Below are positions 17,767 through 26,695 of a stretch of 64,000 bases of DNA, in pieces (position 1 is the stretch's first letter; every line of letters begins with the position of its first letter). The stretch spans positions 320,905 through 384,904 of the forward strand of contig NZ_KQ948741.1 in the NCBI RefSeq assembly GCF_001514195.1, in the 5' to 3' direction. Origin of the DNA: Streptomyces griseorubiginosus (GTDB lineage: Bacteria > Actinomycetota > Actinomycetes > Streptomycetales > Streptomycetaceae). Below the pieces are notes generated by a model. The model was not told the DNA's origin and searched no databases. It was given only the letters and a program-made list of their open reading frames with translations. The position numbers were made by a program, and so were the translations under genes.

Positions 17767-18894
17767 ATGGGTCTCACGAGCAACAACACGCTGGTGGTGG
17801 CGGTCCTGGCCGCCATGGTGCTGTTCGCCGGCACGGTGTGGCTCTGGCCACGGCTTGCCCGCCGGGGCTGGCGTTCCGTCAGTGGCCGCGTCGGGCTGCT
17901 GCTGGCGGTGCAGCTCTCGCTCTTCGCGTCGGTGGGGCTCCTCGTCAACCACAGTTTCGGGTTCTACGCGTCCTGGGCCGACCTGTTCGGCCGGGAGACC
18001 GACCAGGGGGTGGTGGTCGACCACACCTCGGGCGACCGTTCGGCTGCTCCCCTGCGCGTGACCGAGATCGGGTCGGTGCCCGGGAGGGTCGGCTTTCGGC
18101 CGTCGTCGGTCGGGCAGGTCCAGCAGGTCGACATAGTGGGCCGCAGCACGCACATCGCCTCGCCGGCGTACGTCTATCTGCCGCCGGAGTATTTCCAGGA
18201 GCGCTATCGCGGGCGCAGCTTCCCCGCGGCCGTGGTCCTCACCGGTTATCCGGGCACCGCGCGGGCTCTGGTGGACAAACTCCACTATCCGCGCACGGCT
18301 CAGGAACTCGTCGAGGACGGGCGTATGCGGCCGATGATCCTGGTGATGCTGCGACCGACGGTGGCGCCACCGCGCGACACCGAGTGCGTGGACATCCCCG
18401 GCGGTCCGCAGACCGAGTCCTTCTTCGCCGAGGACCTCCCGCGAGCGGTGGCGGAGCATTACCGCGTGGCCAAGGGGCCGCGGAGCTGGGGAATCATCGG
18501 GGACTCCACGGGCGCCTACTGCGCGCTGAAGCTCGCCATGCACCACCCCGGGGTCTACGCGGCGGGGGCGGGCCTGTCCCCGTACTACAAGGCGCCGACC
18601 GACCCCACCACGGGCGACCTCTTCCAGGGCGTCAAGGCGCTGCGCGACCGCGCCAACCTGTGGTGGTGCATCGAGCACCTGCCCGCTCCCGCCACCTCAC
18701 TGCTCGTCACCAGCAGCAAAGAGGGCGAGTCGAACTACAAGGACACGTTGAAGTTCATAGCGCGGGTGAAGGCGAAGGGAACGACGCAGATCTCGTCGAT
18801 CATCCTCGAAAGCGGCGGGCACAACTTCAACACCTGGCGGCGGGAGATCCCGGCGACCTTGGAGTGGATCAGTGGCCGACTCAGTGATCGATGA
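17767..18894 (+). CDS. Membrane-anchored alpha/beta-hydrolase esterase (PF00756 type)
   Basis: A 375-residue protein. Two N-terminal hydrophobic segments (about 8-26 and 42-60) anchor an outward-facing esterase domain of the esterase-D/mycolyltransferase type. The nucleophile elbow is G-D-S-T-G with Ser247, and the likely catalytic His352 is in ESGGHNFNTW; the AYVYLPPEYF strand and FFAEDLPRAVAEHYRV segment fit the family. The architecture (membrane helices plus esterase) resembles known aminoacyl-phosphatidylglycerol hydrolases, and its divergent neighbour is a lysyl-PG synthase. That pairing is an inference. Confidence 0.8.
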   Translation: MGLTSNNTLVVAVLAAMVLFAGTVWLWPRLARRGWRSVSGRVGLLLAVQLSLFASVGLLVNHSFGFYASWADLFGRETDQGVVVDHTSGDRSAAPLRVTEIGSVPGRVGFRPSSVGQVQQVDIVGRSTHIASPAYVYLPPEYFQERYRGRSFPAAVVLTGYPGTARALVDKLHYPRTAQELVEDGRMRPMILVMLRPTVAPPRDTECVDIPGGPQTESFFAEDLPRAVAEHYRVAKGPRSWGIIGDSTGAYCALKLAMHHPGVYAAGAGLSPYYKAPTDPTTGDLFQGVKALRDRANLWWCIEHLPAPATSLLVTSSKEGESNYKDTLKFIARVKAKGTTQISSIILESGGHNFNTWRREIPATLEWISGRLSDR

Positions 18895-19004
18895 GCCGAA
18901 TTCGCGACTGTTCTGATTCCTGATGTCGTGTGAAGGCCGCGGGATGGCTGTGTTTTTACGGGGCGGGGCACCATGCTTCGCCTACTCGCGGTAAGTTTCT
19001 GGCC

Positions 19005-20483
19005 ATGCCACGTGGACGTCACCGCCATTCCCCGCCTCTGCACAGGCTGCTGCCTCCGTCGGCAATCGCAGGCGTCTCCCTTCTCTGCGCCTTCGGCCCC
19101 TGGCTGTTCTCGCAGCAGGCCGTGCTCCGCGTGATAGCCGCGTTCGCCGCGGCGGTCGCGGTCGTGGGGGCGGCCGTGATGCGCCGTTGGGACGCGCAGG
19201 CGGGCAAGCAGGTCGCCGACCTCACGCGCGCGCGTGCGAGCGAGGAGTGGCGGCACGAGGAGCGGGTCGCCGAACTCGAGACCGACCTCGAGGAGTCGCG
19301 CGAGCTGCGCACCAAGCTGGAGCAGCGACTGCGGGCCAAGCGCGCGGAACTGGCCGGGCTGCGCAACGAACACGCGGCACTGCTGCGGCGGTACGCCACG
19401 GCGGAGACCGAGCGGGCGAGCGCCCTGGAGGGCCGCCGGCTGCTGGAGATAGAGGCCGCGCCGGAGCGTGAACTGCCGTCGGCGGACGGGGCGGACGCGG
19501 AAGCCGGCAGCGAGACCGGGACCGGCGACGTCGAGGTGGCGGCGGAGGCCACGGACGAGAAGGCCTCCGGGACCGCGGACGCGAAGGACAAGCAGGACGA
19601 GAACCCGGAGCGGCCCGCGGTCTTCTCGCCCGAGGGTTCGCGGCTGTGGCTGCGGGCGGACGCGGCGCTCAAGCGGCTTCATGACGGCGGCGACGGAGAC
19701 GGGGAGCCCGGGGCGGAAGCGAAGGCGGAAGCGGACGAGGAAGCGGACGCGGATGCCGAGCCGGCCGTGACCGAGGCGGACACCGAGGCCGAACCGACGA
19801 CCGAGACCAAGCCGGAGACCACGGTCGGCACGGCGACCGGGACCGACGGCAAGGGCGGCCCCACGGCTGACGCGAAGTCCGGTGCGAGGTCCGGCGCGAA
19901 GTCCGATGCGGAGTCCGACGCGAAGAAGGCCGACGCGAAGCAGGCCGACGCGAAGAAGGCCGACGCCAAGACCAACCCGGCAGCCGAGCCGAAGAGCTCC
20001 CCGGCCGAGCCCGAGCCCCTGAAGGCCACCGCGCGCCCGGCGGACGCCGCCGGTACCGAGGCGGAGGCCGCGCAGGAGGACGAGGCGCGGGGGAAGCCCG
20101 AGGCGGTCGACGGGCATGAGCGCGCGGCCGCCACCACCCCGGCCAGAGCGGCCCAGCCGCCGCGGCGGCCCGCCGGGCACTTCATCGCGCCGACCGCGGT
20201 GGCCGTCGTGCCCACGGCTCCCGAGCGACGCCCGCGGGTCGAGGGCGGGTTCGACTTCTTCGGCACGAAGGGCGCCTCCAGCGAGGCCCTGGAGGCAGTG
20301 CAGAACGAGGACCTCGCCGACGTCGTCGGCCAGGAGGCGCTCGCGCTGCACAAGGCCGAGTCGGAGGCGGAGTTCAAGCCGGCCGACGAGGAGTCCCGGG
20401 GCGTCGGCCAGGTCATCGACCTGACGGCCCACGACGAGACGGAACAGATCAACCTCAAGGGACTGCGCAGCGCGGTCTCCTGA
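19005..20483 (+). CDS. Hypothetical membrane coiled-coil protein with Ala/Glu/Lys-rich tail
   Basis: 492 residues from the ATG at 19005 (an in-frame codon at 18930 is less likely, being in the promoter region). It begins basic (PRGRHRHSPP), has two hydrophobic stretches (SAIAGVSLLCAFGPWLF and VIAAFAAAVAVVGAAVM), then a long coiled coil (~70-150, with ELETDLEESRELRTKLEQRL), then ~220 residues of low-complexity A/D/E/K/T (repeats such as KKADAKQADAKKADAKT), and a conserved-looking end VEGGFDFFGTKG ... QVIDLTAHDETEQINL. No enzymatic motif is seen. The small terminal motif may be the binding element. Composition is extreme, but third-position G/C is normal. Confidence 0.85.
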   Translation: MPRGRHRHSPPLHRLLPPSAIAGVSLLCAFGPWLFSQQAVLRVIAAFAAAVAVVGAAVMRRWDAQAGKQVADLTRARASEEWRHEERVAELETDLEESRELRTKLEQRLRAKRAELAGLRNEHAALLRRYATAETERASALEGRRLLEIEAAPERELPSADGADAEAGSETGTGDVEVAAEATDEKASGTADAKDKQDENPERPAVFSPEGSRLWLRADAALKRLHDGGDGDGEPGAEAKAEADEEADADAEPAVTEADTEAEPTTETKPETTVGTATGTDGKGGPTADAKSGARSGAKSDAESDAKKADAKQADAKKADAKTNPAAEPKSSPAEPEPLKATARPADAAGTEAEAAQEDEARGKPEAVDGHERAAATTPARAAQPPRRPAGHFIAPTAVAVVPTAPERRPRVEGGFDFFGTKGASSEALEAVQNEDLADVVGQEALALHKAESEAEFKPADEESRGVGQVIDLTAHDETEQINLKGLRSAVS

Positions 20484-20502
20484 CGGTCGCACAGGTGTGT
20501 CC

Positions 20503-20545
20503 GAGGGGCACGGTCAGACCATCCACCGGTCGGGCCGTGCCCCTC
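20503..20545. terminator. Bidirectional hairpin between convergent genes
   Basis: An 11-bp inverted repeat, GAGGGGCACGG at 20503-20513 and its complement at 20535-20545. It covers the junction between the plus-strand coiled-coil gene and the minus-strand PH-domain gene, overlapping the last codons of the latter. Confidence 0.6.
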
Positions 20546-21848
20546 TGCGTCCCGTCCGCGACCGCTCGGCCTGCGCCCGGAGCAGCTCCGCGGCCTCCTG
20601 GGCGTCCCTCAGACGGGCCGTGACGGTCTTGTTGGCCCCCGTGTCCACGTGCACCTCGGCGATCCGCCACAGCCGCTCCCAGGGCCCCTGGACGAGCCGT
20701 ACGCTCTGCACCTTCGCGTGCGGGACGAGCGCCAGGCTGCGGCGCAGCAGTCCCTGCCGGGATGCGAACACGGCGTCGGTGACGGCGAGTCCGTGGCCAC
20801 GCCACCAGACGGGCAGACAGCGTCCGGCCCGCCGCGGGGGCCGCACGAGCGCCGACGGCGGCGGCACCACGACGCCGGGCAGCACGCGCGCGACGACCGC
20901 CTCGGCGACCTCGCGCGGAGCGACCGGGACCAGCACCGAGTTGGACGACCCGGCCACGTCCAGCTCTACCCGCACCCAGCCGCGCCGCCGCCACAGCAGC
21001 GGCTCCACGATCCGCACGGTCTGCACCCGCCCCGGCGGCACCGTCTCGTGCGAGCGGTCCAGGAGCCCGTGGTCGATGCGCAGCCCGTCCGGGGACTCCC
21101 CGACCGTCCAGTCGTACTCGGTGACGAACCGCCCCACGCTGCTCGCGCCCGCCGCGCCGAGCAGTGGCACGGCGGTCGCCAGGACCGTCCACAGGCTCTC
21201 GGTCGCCCACCACAGCAGCGGCGGTACGACGAGGGCGGCGAGCAGGCTCATCCAGGTGGCGCCGGTCAGTACGACGGACAGCGCCAGATCGCGCGGGGGC
21301 GTGCGCATCAGCTCGCGCGCCGGTGCCTCGCCGACCTCGTGCGCGGTCTCGGGAGCGAACCCGGCGGCGCGCGCCAGCAGTTCCGCGCGCAGGGCCCGCG
21401 CCTCGCGCTCCCCGAGAAAGGCCAGTTCGTCCTTTTTGTCGGTGCCGACGACATCGAGCCGTAGCTTCGCGACCCCCGCCACGCGCGCGAGGAGCGGCTG
21501 GGTCACGTCGATCGCCTGGATGCGCTCGAGCCGGATGTGCGCGGTGCGCCGGAACAACAGCCCGGTCCGTATGCGCAGTTCGGTGTCGGTGACCGCGAAG
21601 TGGGTGAACCACCAGGTGAGGAAGCCGTACAGGGCGCCGGCCGCGACGACGACGGCGAGCGAGGTCAACAGCATCGTGGTCGTCAGCCGGGTCAGCTGGC
21701 GCTGCGCCTGGTCCGGGTCGTGCACCGCCCACCCGATGACGACGGCCACCGGCGCCCACGCCCGCCTCAGCGGCGTTATGGGATGCAGCCGCCGCTCGGT
21801 GACGGCCTCCTTCTCGTGTACGGCGTCGTCGACGCCCGGCGTCGTCAC
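20514..21848 (-). CDS. PH-domain (bPH2/YdbT-like) membrane protein
   Basis: A 444-residue protein of the YdbT type with three bacterial PH (DUF304) units and two pairs of membrane helices. The first unit has FAVTDTELRIRTGLLFRRTAHIRLERIQAIDV, the second VTEYDWTVGESPDGLRIDHGLL with VPPGRVQTVRIVEP, the third GLAVTDAVFASRQGLLRRSL with VPHAKVQSVRLVQGPWER. Helices lie at about 55-75 and 185-235. The GTG start overlaps the stop of the upstream PH gene (GTGA at 21845-21848). In Bacillus the ydbS/ydbT pair affects resistance to bacteriocins; role here unknown, probably envelope-associated. Confidence 0.88.
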   Translation of the reverse strand: MTTPGVDDAVHEKEAVTERRLHPITPLRRAWAPVAVVIGWAVHDPDQAQRQLTRLTTTMLLTSLAVVVAAGALYGFLTWWFTHFAVTDTELRIRTGLLFRRTAHIRLERIQAIDVTQPLLARVAGVAKLRLDVVGTDKKDELAFLGEREARALRAELLARAAGFAPETAHEVGEAPARELMRTPPRDLALSVVLTGATWMSLLAALVVPPLLWWATESLWTVLATAVPLLGAAGASSVGRFVTEYDWTVGESPDGLRIDHGLLDRSHETVPPGRVQTVRIVEPLLWRRRGWVRVELDVAGSSNSVLVPVAPREVAEAVVARVLPGVVVPPPSALVRPPRRAGRCLPVWWRGHGLAVTDAVFASRQGLLRRSLALVPHAKVQSVRLVQGPWERLWRIAEVHVDTGANKTVTARLRDAQEAAELLRAQAERSRTGRRGARPDRWMV

Positions 21849-22348
21849 AGGCCCGCCGATCGGGCCTCGCCGAGTTCGGTGAGCCGGTCGCGCAGTCGTT
21901 CCGCCTCGGCCGGGTCCAGGCCCGGGATGGTGGCGTCGGTCGCCGCGGCCGCCGTGTGCAGCTGCACGCTGGCCAGCCCGAAGTGCCGCTCCACGGGCCC
22001 GGAGGTGACCTCCACCAGCTGCATGCGGCCGTACGGCACCACGGTCTCCTCGCGCCACAGCACGCCCCGGCTGATCAGCAGGTCGTCCGCGCGCTCGGCG
22101 TAGCGCCAGGAGCGCCAGTTGCGGCCGATCAGCACCCAGCCCCAGACGATGAGGGCGACCGGCAGCAGCGCGAACGCCGCCCACACCGGCCCGCACAGCA
22201 GTCCGAGCAGCACCCCGAGGCCCACGGCGATCAGGCCCAGCCACACCACCAGCAGCATCCGGCGCATCCGCAGCAGCCCCGGCGGCAGCCCGGTCCACAC
22301 CGGCTCGGCCCCCGCGACCTCTGTGTCCCGCCCGCTCCCCGTCTCCAT
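21845..22348 (-). CDS. PH-domain (bPH2/YdbS-like) membrane protein
   Basis: A 167-residue protein with two hydrophobic segments (about 30-48 and 52-72) and one bacterial PH unit (LLISRGVLWREETVVPYGRM, VTSGPVERHFGLASVQLHTA, PGLDPAEAERLRDRL). It is the YdbS-like partner of the downstream gene: the two share a GTGA overlap and must be co-translated. It is divergent from nuoD2 with 31 bp between starts. Confidence 0.88.
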   Translation of the reverse strand: METGSGRDTEVAGAEPVWTGLPPGLLRMRRMLLVVWLGLIAVGLGVLLGLLCGPVWAAFALLPVALIVWGWVLIGRNWRSWRYAERADDLLISRGVLWREETVVPYGRMQLVEVTSGPVERHFGLASVQLHTAAAATDATIPGLDPAEAERLRDRLTELGEARSAGL

Positions 22349-22379
22349 GAGGTCAGCGTACGTAGGTCAGACTGTGTTC

Positions 22380-23531
22380 ATGACTCCTACGACGGAGACC
22401 ACGGTCGGCATCGGCGGCGCCGCGGAGAGCACCGACATGGTGCTCAACATCGGACCGCAGCACCCGTCCACCCACGGCGTGCTGCGCCTGCGGCTGGTCC
22501 TGGACGGCGAGCGCATCGTGAGCGCCGAGCCGGTGATCGGCTACATGCACCGGGGCGCGGAGAAGCTGTTCGAGGCGCGCGACTACCGCCAGATCATCAT
22601 GCTCGCCAACCGCCACGACTGGCTGTCGGCGTTCTCCAACGAACTGGGCGTGGTCCTCGGCGTGGAGCGCATGCTCGGCATGGAGGTGCCCACGCGCGCG
22701 GTGTGGACCCGCACGCTGCTCGCCGAGCTGAACCGGGTGCTCAACCACCTGATGTTCCTGGGCTCGTACCCGCTGGAGCTCGGCGGCATCACCCCGGTCT
22801 TCTACGCGTTCCGGGAGCGGGAGGTCCTCCAGAACGTCATGGAGGAGGTCTCCGGCGGCCGCATGCACTACATGTTCAACCGGGTCGGCGGCCTCAAGGA
22901 GGACCTGCCGGCCGGCTGGGCCACGCGCGCGCGTGCCGCCGTCGCCGCCGTGCGCTCGCGCATGGACCGCTTCGACGACCTGGTGCTCGGCAACGAGATC
23001 TTCCGGGGGCGCACCCGGGACGTCGGCGTCCTCGCGCCGGAGACCGTGCACGCCTACGGCGTCAGCGGGCCCATCGCGCGTGCCTCGGGCGTCGACTTCG
23101 ACCTGCGCCGCGACGAGCCCTACCTCGCCTACGGCGAGCTCCAGGACACCCTGAAGGTGGTGACCCGCCAGGAGGGCGACTGCCTCGCCCGCTTCGAGGT
23201 CCTGCTGGAGCAGACCCACAACGCCCTCGACCTCGCCGACGCCTGCCTGGACCGGCTCGCGGAGCTGCCGCCCGGTCCGATCAACCAGCGGCTCCCGAAG
23301 GTCCTGAAGGCGCCCGAGGGGCACACGTACGCGTGGACCGAGAACCCGCTCGGCATCAACGGCTACTACCTCGTCAGCAAGGGCGAGAAGACCCCGTACC
23401 GGCTGAAGCTGCGCTCGGCCTCGTACAACAACATCCAGGCGCTGGTCGAGCTGCTGCCGGGGACGCTGGTGGCGGACATGGTGGCGATTCTCGGGTCACT
23501 GTTCTTCGTGGTCGGGGACATCGACAAGTAG
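22380..23531 (+). CDS. nuoD2: Stand-alone NADH-quinone oxidoreductase subunit D paralogue
   Basis: A 383-residue 49-kDa-type subunit (complex I NuoD / NDUFS2), shorter than usual and with no other nuo gene near. GPQHPSTHGVLRL keeps the quinone-site His (H32), and IGYMHRGAEKLFE holds the arginine (R58) that is dimethylated in NDUFS2. However, where complex I subunits have R-L-D-Y with the quinone-ligand Tyr, this protein has R-H-D-W (W81). Start: ATG at 22380; a GTG two codons earlier at 22374 is also possible. It overlaps the convergent MidA-type methyltransferase gene by 36 bp. It resembles the second NuoD I recall in S. coelicolor. Confidence 0.92.
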   Translation: MTPTTETTVGIGGAAESTDMVLNIGPQHPSTHGVLRLRLVLDGERIVSAEPVIGYMHRGAEKLFEARDYRQIIMLANRHDWLSAFSNELGVVLGVERMLGMEVPTRAVWTRTLLAELNRVLNHLMFLGSYPLELGGITPVFYAFREREVLQNVMEEVSGGRMHYMFNRVGGLKEDLPAGWATRARAAVAAVRSRMDRFDDLVLGNEIFRGRTRDVGVLAPETVHAYGVSGPIARASGVDFDLRRDEPYLAYGELQDTLKVVTRQEGDCLARFEVLLEQTHNALDLADACLDRLAELPPGPINQRLPKVLKAPEGHTYAWTENPLGINGYYLVSKGEKTPYRLKLRSASYNNIQALVELLPGTLVADMVAILGSLFFVVGDIDK

Positions 23532-24554
23532 GGCCTTGCGGCCGACGGACGAGTCCGGAATGCCGACCGGCTGGATCAGCCAGCCGAAGTCGCCGAGCCC
23601 GCCCGCCGCGGTGAGCTCGGCGGCCTCTCCGGCGCGCGCGAGGGCGCGGACGTACGCGGCGGGGTCGGTGGAGGCGAGGGCGAGCGCGGGGCGTGCGCCC
23701 GTGATGCCGAGGGCGTGCAGGGCGTCGCGCTGGCGCAGGACGCGTCCGCCGGGCCGGGTGCACGCGTCCAGCGCCACGTGCGCCGTGAGATCGCACGACC
23801 CGTCCGGCACCGGTGCGGTCTCGCGGCCCTCGCGGAAGCCGGTGAGCGTCCCGAAAGGGGGCCGGGTGCCGGACGTGTGCGCGTAGTCGACGGCGACCGC
23901 GAGGCCCCGCTCGACGGTCGCGGCCGCCGACGCCCACGCCTCGTCCCGGGGCAGCCCGATCTCGGCCCGCAGCCCCTCCTCGGGCGGCAGCGGCCACCAC
24001 CGCTCCAGCCACCGGGCCTCGGCCCCGGAGACCGGCTCCCCGAGACGCTCGCGACCGTCCCGCCGTACGAGAACCCGGCGCGGTACGCCCGAGGAGTCCG
24101 TCTCGGCGATCTCCAGGGGTACGTTGTCCAGCCACTCGTTGGCGAACAGCAGCCCGTGGACGCCGCTCGGGGGCTCGGGCAGCCACTCGATGCGGTGAGC
24201 GAGGCCCGCGGGGCGGTCGGCCACCTCGACGGCACACACGCGCGTGCGGGCGGCCACCTCGGCGGGCAGGGCGGCGAGGACGCCGGCGGCCAACTCCCCC
24301 CGGCCCGCGGCCATGTCGACGAAGTCGAGCCGGGCGGGCCGGCCCAGGGCCTCGTCCACGCGGCACAGCAGCCGGGCCACGGCCACGGCGAACAACGGCG
24401 AGGCGTGCACGGACGTACGGAAGTGCCCGGCAGGCCCTTCCGGTCCGCGGTAGAAGCCGTCCGGGCCGTACAGGGCGGCCTCGGTGGCGGCCCGCCAGCC
24501 GGTCCAGCAATCGGCGGGTTCTTCCTCCGTCGGATCGGTCATGACATCGCTCAC
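23496..24554 (-). CDS. MidA/NDUFAF7-family SAM-dependent methyltransferase
   Basis: A 352-residue COG1565 (MidA) protein. Family segments: ALYGPDGFYRGPEGPAGHFRTS (split here: GPDGFYRGPEG and GHFRTSVHASPLFAVAVA), the SAM-binding DMAAGRGELAAGVL, and GLLFANEWLDNVPLEI. In mitochondria the homologue NDUFAF7 symmetrically dimethylates an arginine of NDUFS2, the NuoD counterpart, and is needed for complex I assembly. Here the convergent, 3'-overlapping neighbour is nuoD2, which supports the same kind of substrate. Start is GTG at 24554 or ATG at 24542. Confidence 0.85.
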   Translation of the reverse strand: MSDVMTDPTEEEPADCWTGWRAATEAALYGPDGFYRGPEGPAGHFRTSVHASPLFAVAVARLLCRVDEALGRPARLDFVDMAAGRGELAAGVLAALPAEVAARTRVCAVEVADRPAGLAHRIEWLPEPPSGVHGLLFANEWLDNVPLEIAETDSSGVPRRVLVRRDGRERLGEPVSGAEARWLERWWPLPPEEGLRAEIGLPRDEAWASAAATVERGLAVAVDYAHTSGTRPPFGTLTGFREGRETAPVPDGSCDLTAHVALDACTRPGGRVLRQRDALHALGITGARPALALASTDPAAYVRALARAGEAAELTAAGGLGDFGWLIQPVGIPDSSVGRKALLVDVPDHEEQ

Positions 24555-24672
24555 GCCGTCAGGCTAGACGCCCGGGGGAACACGGCCTCCACCTTGGGGA
24601 GTACGCGCGCTCGGTACGGATCGGTCCTCCGGTTGACCCCCGCACACTGCACGCTTCCCTACGCTGGGTTAC

Positions 24673-25875
24673 GTGCAGCGCCTCTATGACTTCCTCCGCA
24701 GGCATCCGACGGGTGTCGACGTCCTCTGGGCCGTCGTCCTGTTCGGCATCGCGCTCGCGAGCGAAACCGCCGGTGGGGAGTCCCAGGGGACCGGGTCCCC
24801 GCTCGCGATCATCCCGGTCGTCCTGCTGTTGTGCCTGGTGATCGCCCTGCGCCGGCGGATGCCGGAGAAGATGCTGCTGCTGGCCATCGGGCTCGGGGTG
24901 GCGCAGCTCGTGCTGGACGTGGAGACCACGGCCGCCGACTTCGCCTTCCTGGTGATCGTCTACACGGTGGCCGCCACGGCCTCCCGCTGGGCCTCCCGGC
25001 TGGCCCTGACGATGGGCCTGTGCGCCGCCCCCCTGGCCCAGCTGCGCTGGCCCGAGGAGCACTCCAGCACCCTGGGCAATGTCGCGATCGTGATCTTCCA
25101 GACCGTGCCGTTCGCCCTGGCGTGGGTGCTCGGGGACTCGATCCGCACCCGCCGTGCGTACTTCGCGCAGCTGGAGGAGCGCAACGCCCGCCTGGAGAAG
25201 GAGCGCGAGGCGCAGGCCAAGGTGGCCGTCGCCGCCGAGCGCGCCCGGATCGCCCGTGAACTCCATGACGTCGTCGCGCACAACGTGTCGGTGATGGTCG
25301 TACAGGCCGACGGCGCCGCCTATGTGCTCGACGCGGCTCCGGACCAGGCCAAGAAGGCCCTGGAGACCATCTCCTCCACCGGCCGCCAGGCGCTCGCCGA
25401 GATGCGCCGGCTGCTGGGCGTGCTGCGCACCGGCGAGCACCAGGAGGGCGGCGAGTACGTGCCGCAGCCCGACGTCGAGCAGATCGAGGACCTCGTCGAG
25501 CAGTGCCGCGGTTCCGGGCTCCCCGTCGACTTCAAGATCGAGGGCACGCCACGCCCGCTGCCCAGCGGCGTCGAGCTCACCGCGTACCGGATCGTCCAGG
25601 AGGCGCTCACCAACACGCGCAAGCACGGCGGCCCCCACGCGGGTGCGAGCGTGCGGCTGGTCTACTTCGACGACGGGCTCGGTCTGCTCGTCGAGGACGA
25701 CGGCAAGGGCGCCCCGCACGAGCTGTACGAGGAGGGCGGTGCCGACGGCGCGGGCCACGGACTGATCGGCATGCGCGAGCGGGTCGGCATGGTCGGGGGC
25801 ACCCTGGACGCGGGGCCCCGGCCCGGCGGAGGATTCCGCATCAGTGCGCTGCTGCCGCTCAAACCGGCGCATTGA
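24673..25875 (+). CDS. NarL-type sensor histidine kinase (HisKA_3)
   Basis: A 400-residue kinase. About four to five membrane segments occupy residues 15-155 (7134-type sensor domain, no large extracellular loop), then a short coiled coil (QLEERNARLEKEREAQ), the HisKA_3 dimer/phospho domain with His198 in ARELHDVVAHNVSV, and an HATPase_c domain with the N box EALTNTRKHGG and G boxes VEDDGKG and GHGLIGMRERV. It pairs with the response regulator 139 bp downstream. The signal is probably membrane-linked. Confidence 0.93.
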   Translation: MQRLYDFLRRHPTGVDVLWAVVLFGIALASETAGGESQGTGSPLAIIPVVLLLCLVIALRRRMPEKMLLLAIGLGVAQLVLDVETTAADFAFLVIVYTVAATASRWASRLALTMGLCAAPLAQLRWPEEHSSTLGNVAIVIFQTVPFALAWVLGDSIRTRRAYFAQLEERNARLEKEREAQAKVAVAAERARIARELHDVVAHNVSVMVVQADGAAYVLDAAPDQAKKALETISSTGRQALAEMRRLLGVLRTGEHQEGGEYVPQPDVEQIEDLVEQCRGSGLPVDFKIEGTPRPLPSGVELTAYRIVQEALTNTRKHGGPHAGASVRLVYFDDGLGLLVEDDGKGAPHELYEEGGADGAGHGLIGMRERVGMVGGTLDAGPRPGGGFRISALLPLKPAH

Positions 25876-26014
25876 AGCCGACGCACGCCCCCTGTTGACA
25901 CCTGTCACGCCCCCCGCGCTCTTGCTCACGACCCCGCGACATGACTCAAGACCCCAGGCCAGGACTCCCGAACCCCGCCATGACTCACGACCCCGACAAG
26001 ACGGAAGAGGACCG

Positions 26015-26695
26015 ATGACGATCCGCGTGATGCTCGTCGACGATCAGGTGCTGCTGCGCACCGGGTTCCGGATGGTGCTCGCCGCCCAGCCGGACATGGA
26101 TGTCGTCGCGGAGGCGGGGGACGGGGTGGAGGCCCTCCAGGTGCTGCGTTCGACCGCCGTCGACGTGGTCCTCATGGACGTCCGCATGCCGAAGCTCGAC
26201 GGCGTGGAGACCACCCGCCGCATCTGCTCGGAGCCCGACCCGCCGAAGGTGCTGATCCTGACCACCTTCGACCTCGACGAGTACGCCTTCTCCGGGCTCA
26301 AGGCGGGCGCCTCCGGCTTCATGCTCAAGGACGTCCCGCCCGGTGAACTGCTCACGGCGATCCGCTCGGTGCACAGCGGCGACGCCGTGGTCGCCCCTTC
26401 GACCACCCGGCGCCTGCTCGACCGGTTCGCGCCGATGCTGCCGACCACGGGCAAGGAGCCGCAGTACAAGGAGCTGGAGCGGCTCACCGACCGGGAGCGC
26501 GAGGTCATGGTGCTGGTCGCGCAGGGCCTTTCCAACGGCGAGATCGCGGCCCGGCTGGTCCTGTCCGAGGCCACCGTGAAGACGCACGTCGGCCGCATCC
26601 TGACCAAGCTGGGCCTCCGGGACCGGGTGCAGGTGGTGGTCCTGGCGTACGAGACGGGGCTGGTACGGGCGGGCGGCGGCGGCCCCCAGGGATGA
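26015..26695 (+). CDS. NarL/LuxR-type response regulator
   Basis: A 226-residue regulator. The receiver domain has acidic pocket D9/D10, phospho-acceptor D55 (in VVLMDVRMPKLDG) and the conserved K in FMLKDVPPGEL. The C-terminal LuxR helix-turn-helix is LTDREREVMVLVAQGLSNGE with ATVKTHVGRIL. The ATG at 26015 has GAAGAGG 7 nt upstream; the longer open frame back to 25844 overlaps the kinase and is rejected. It is cotranscribed with the kinase. The 3' end of the gene is repeated downstream (see repeat). Confidence 0.95.
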   Translation: MTIRVMLVDDQVLLRTGFRMVLAAQPDMDVVAEAGDGVEALQVLRSTAVDVVLMDVRMPKLDGVETTRRICSEPDPPKVLILTTFDLDEYAFSGLKAGASGFMLKDVPPGELLTAIRSVHSGDAVVAPSTTRRLLDRFAPMLPTTGKEPQYKELERLTDREREVMVLVAQGLSNGEIAARLVLSEATVKTHVGRILTKLGLRDRVQVVVLAYETGLVRAGGGGPQG

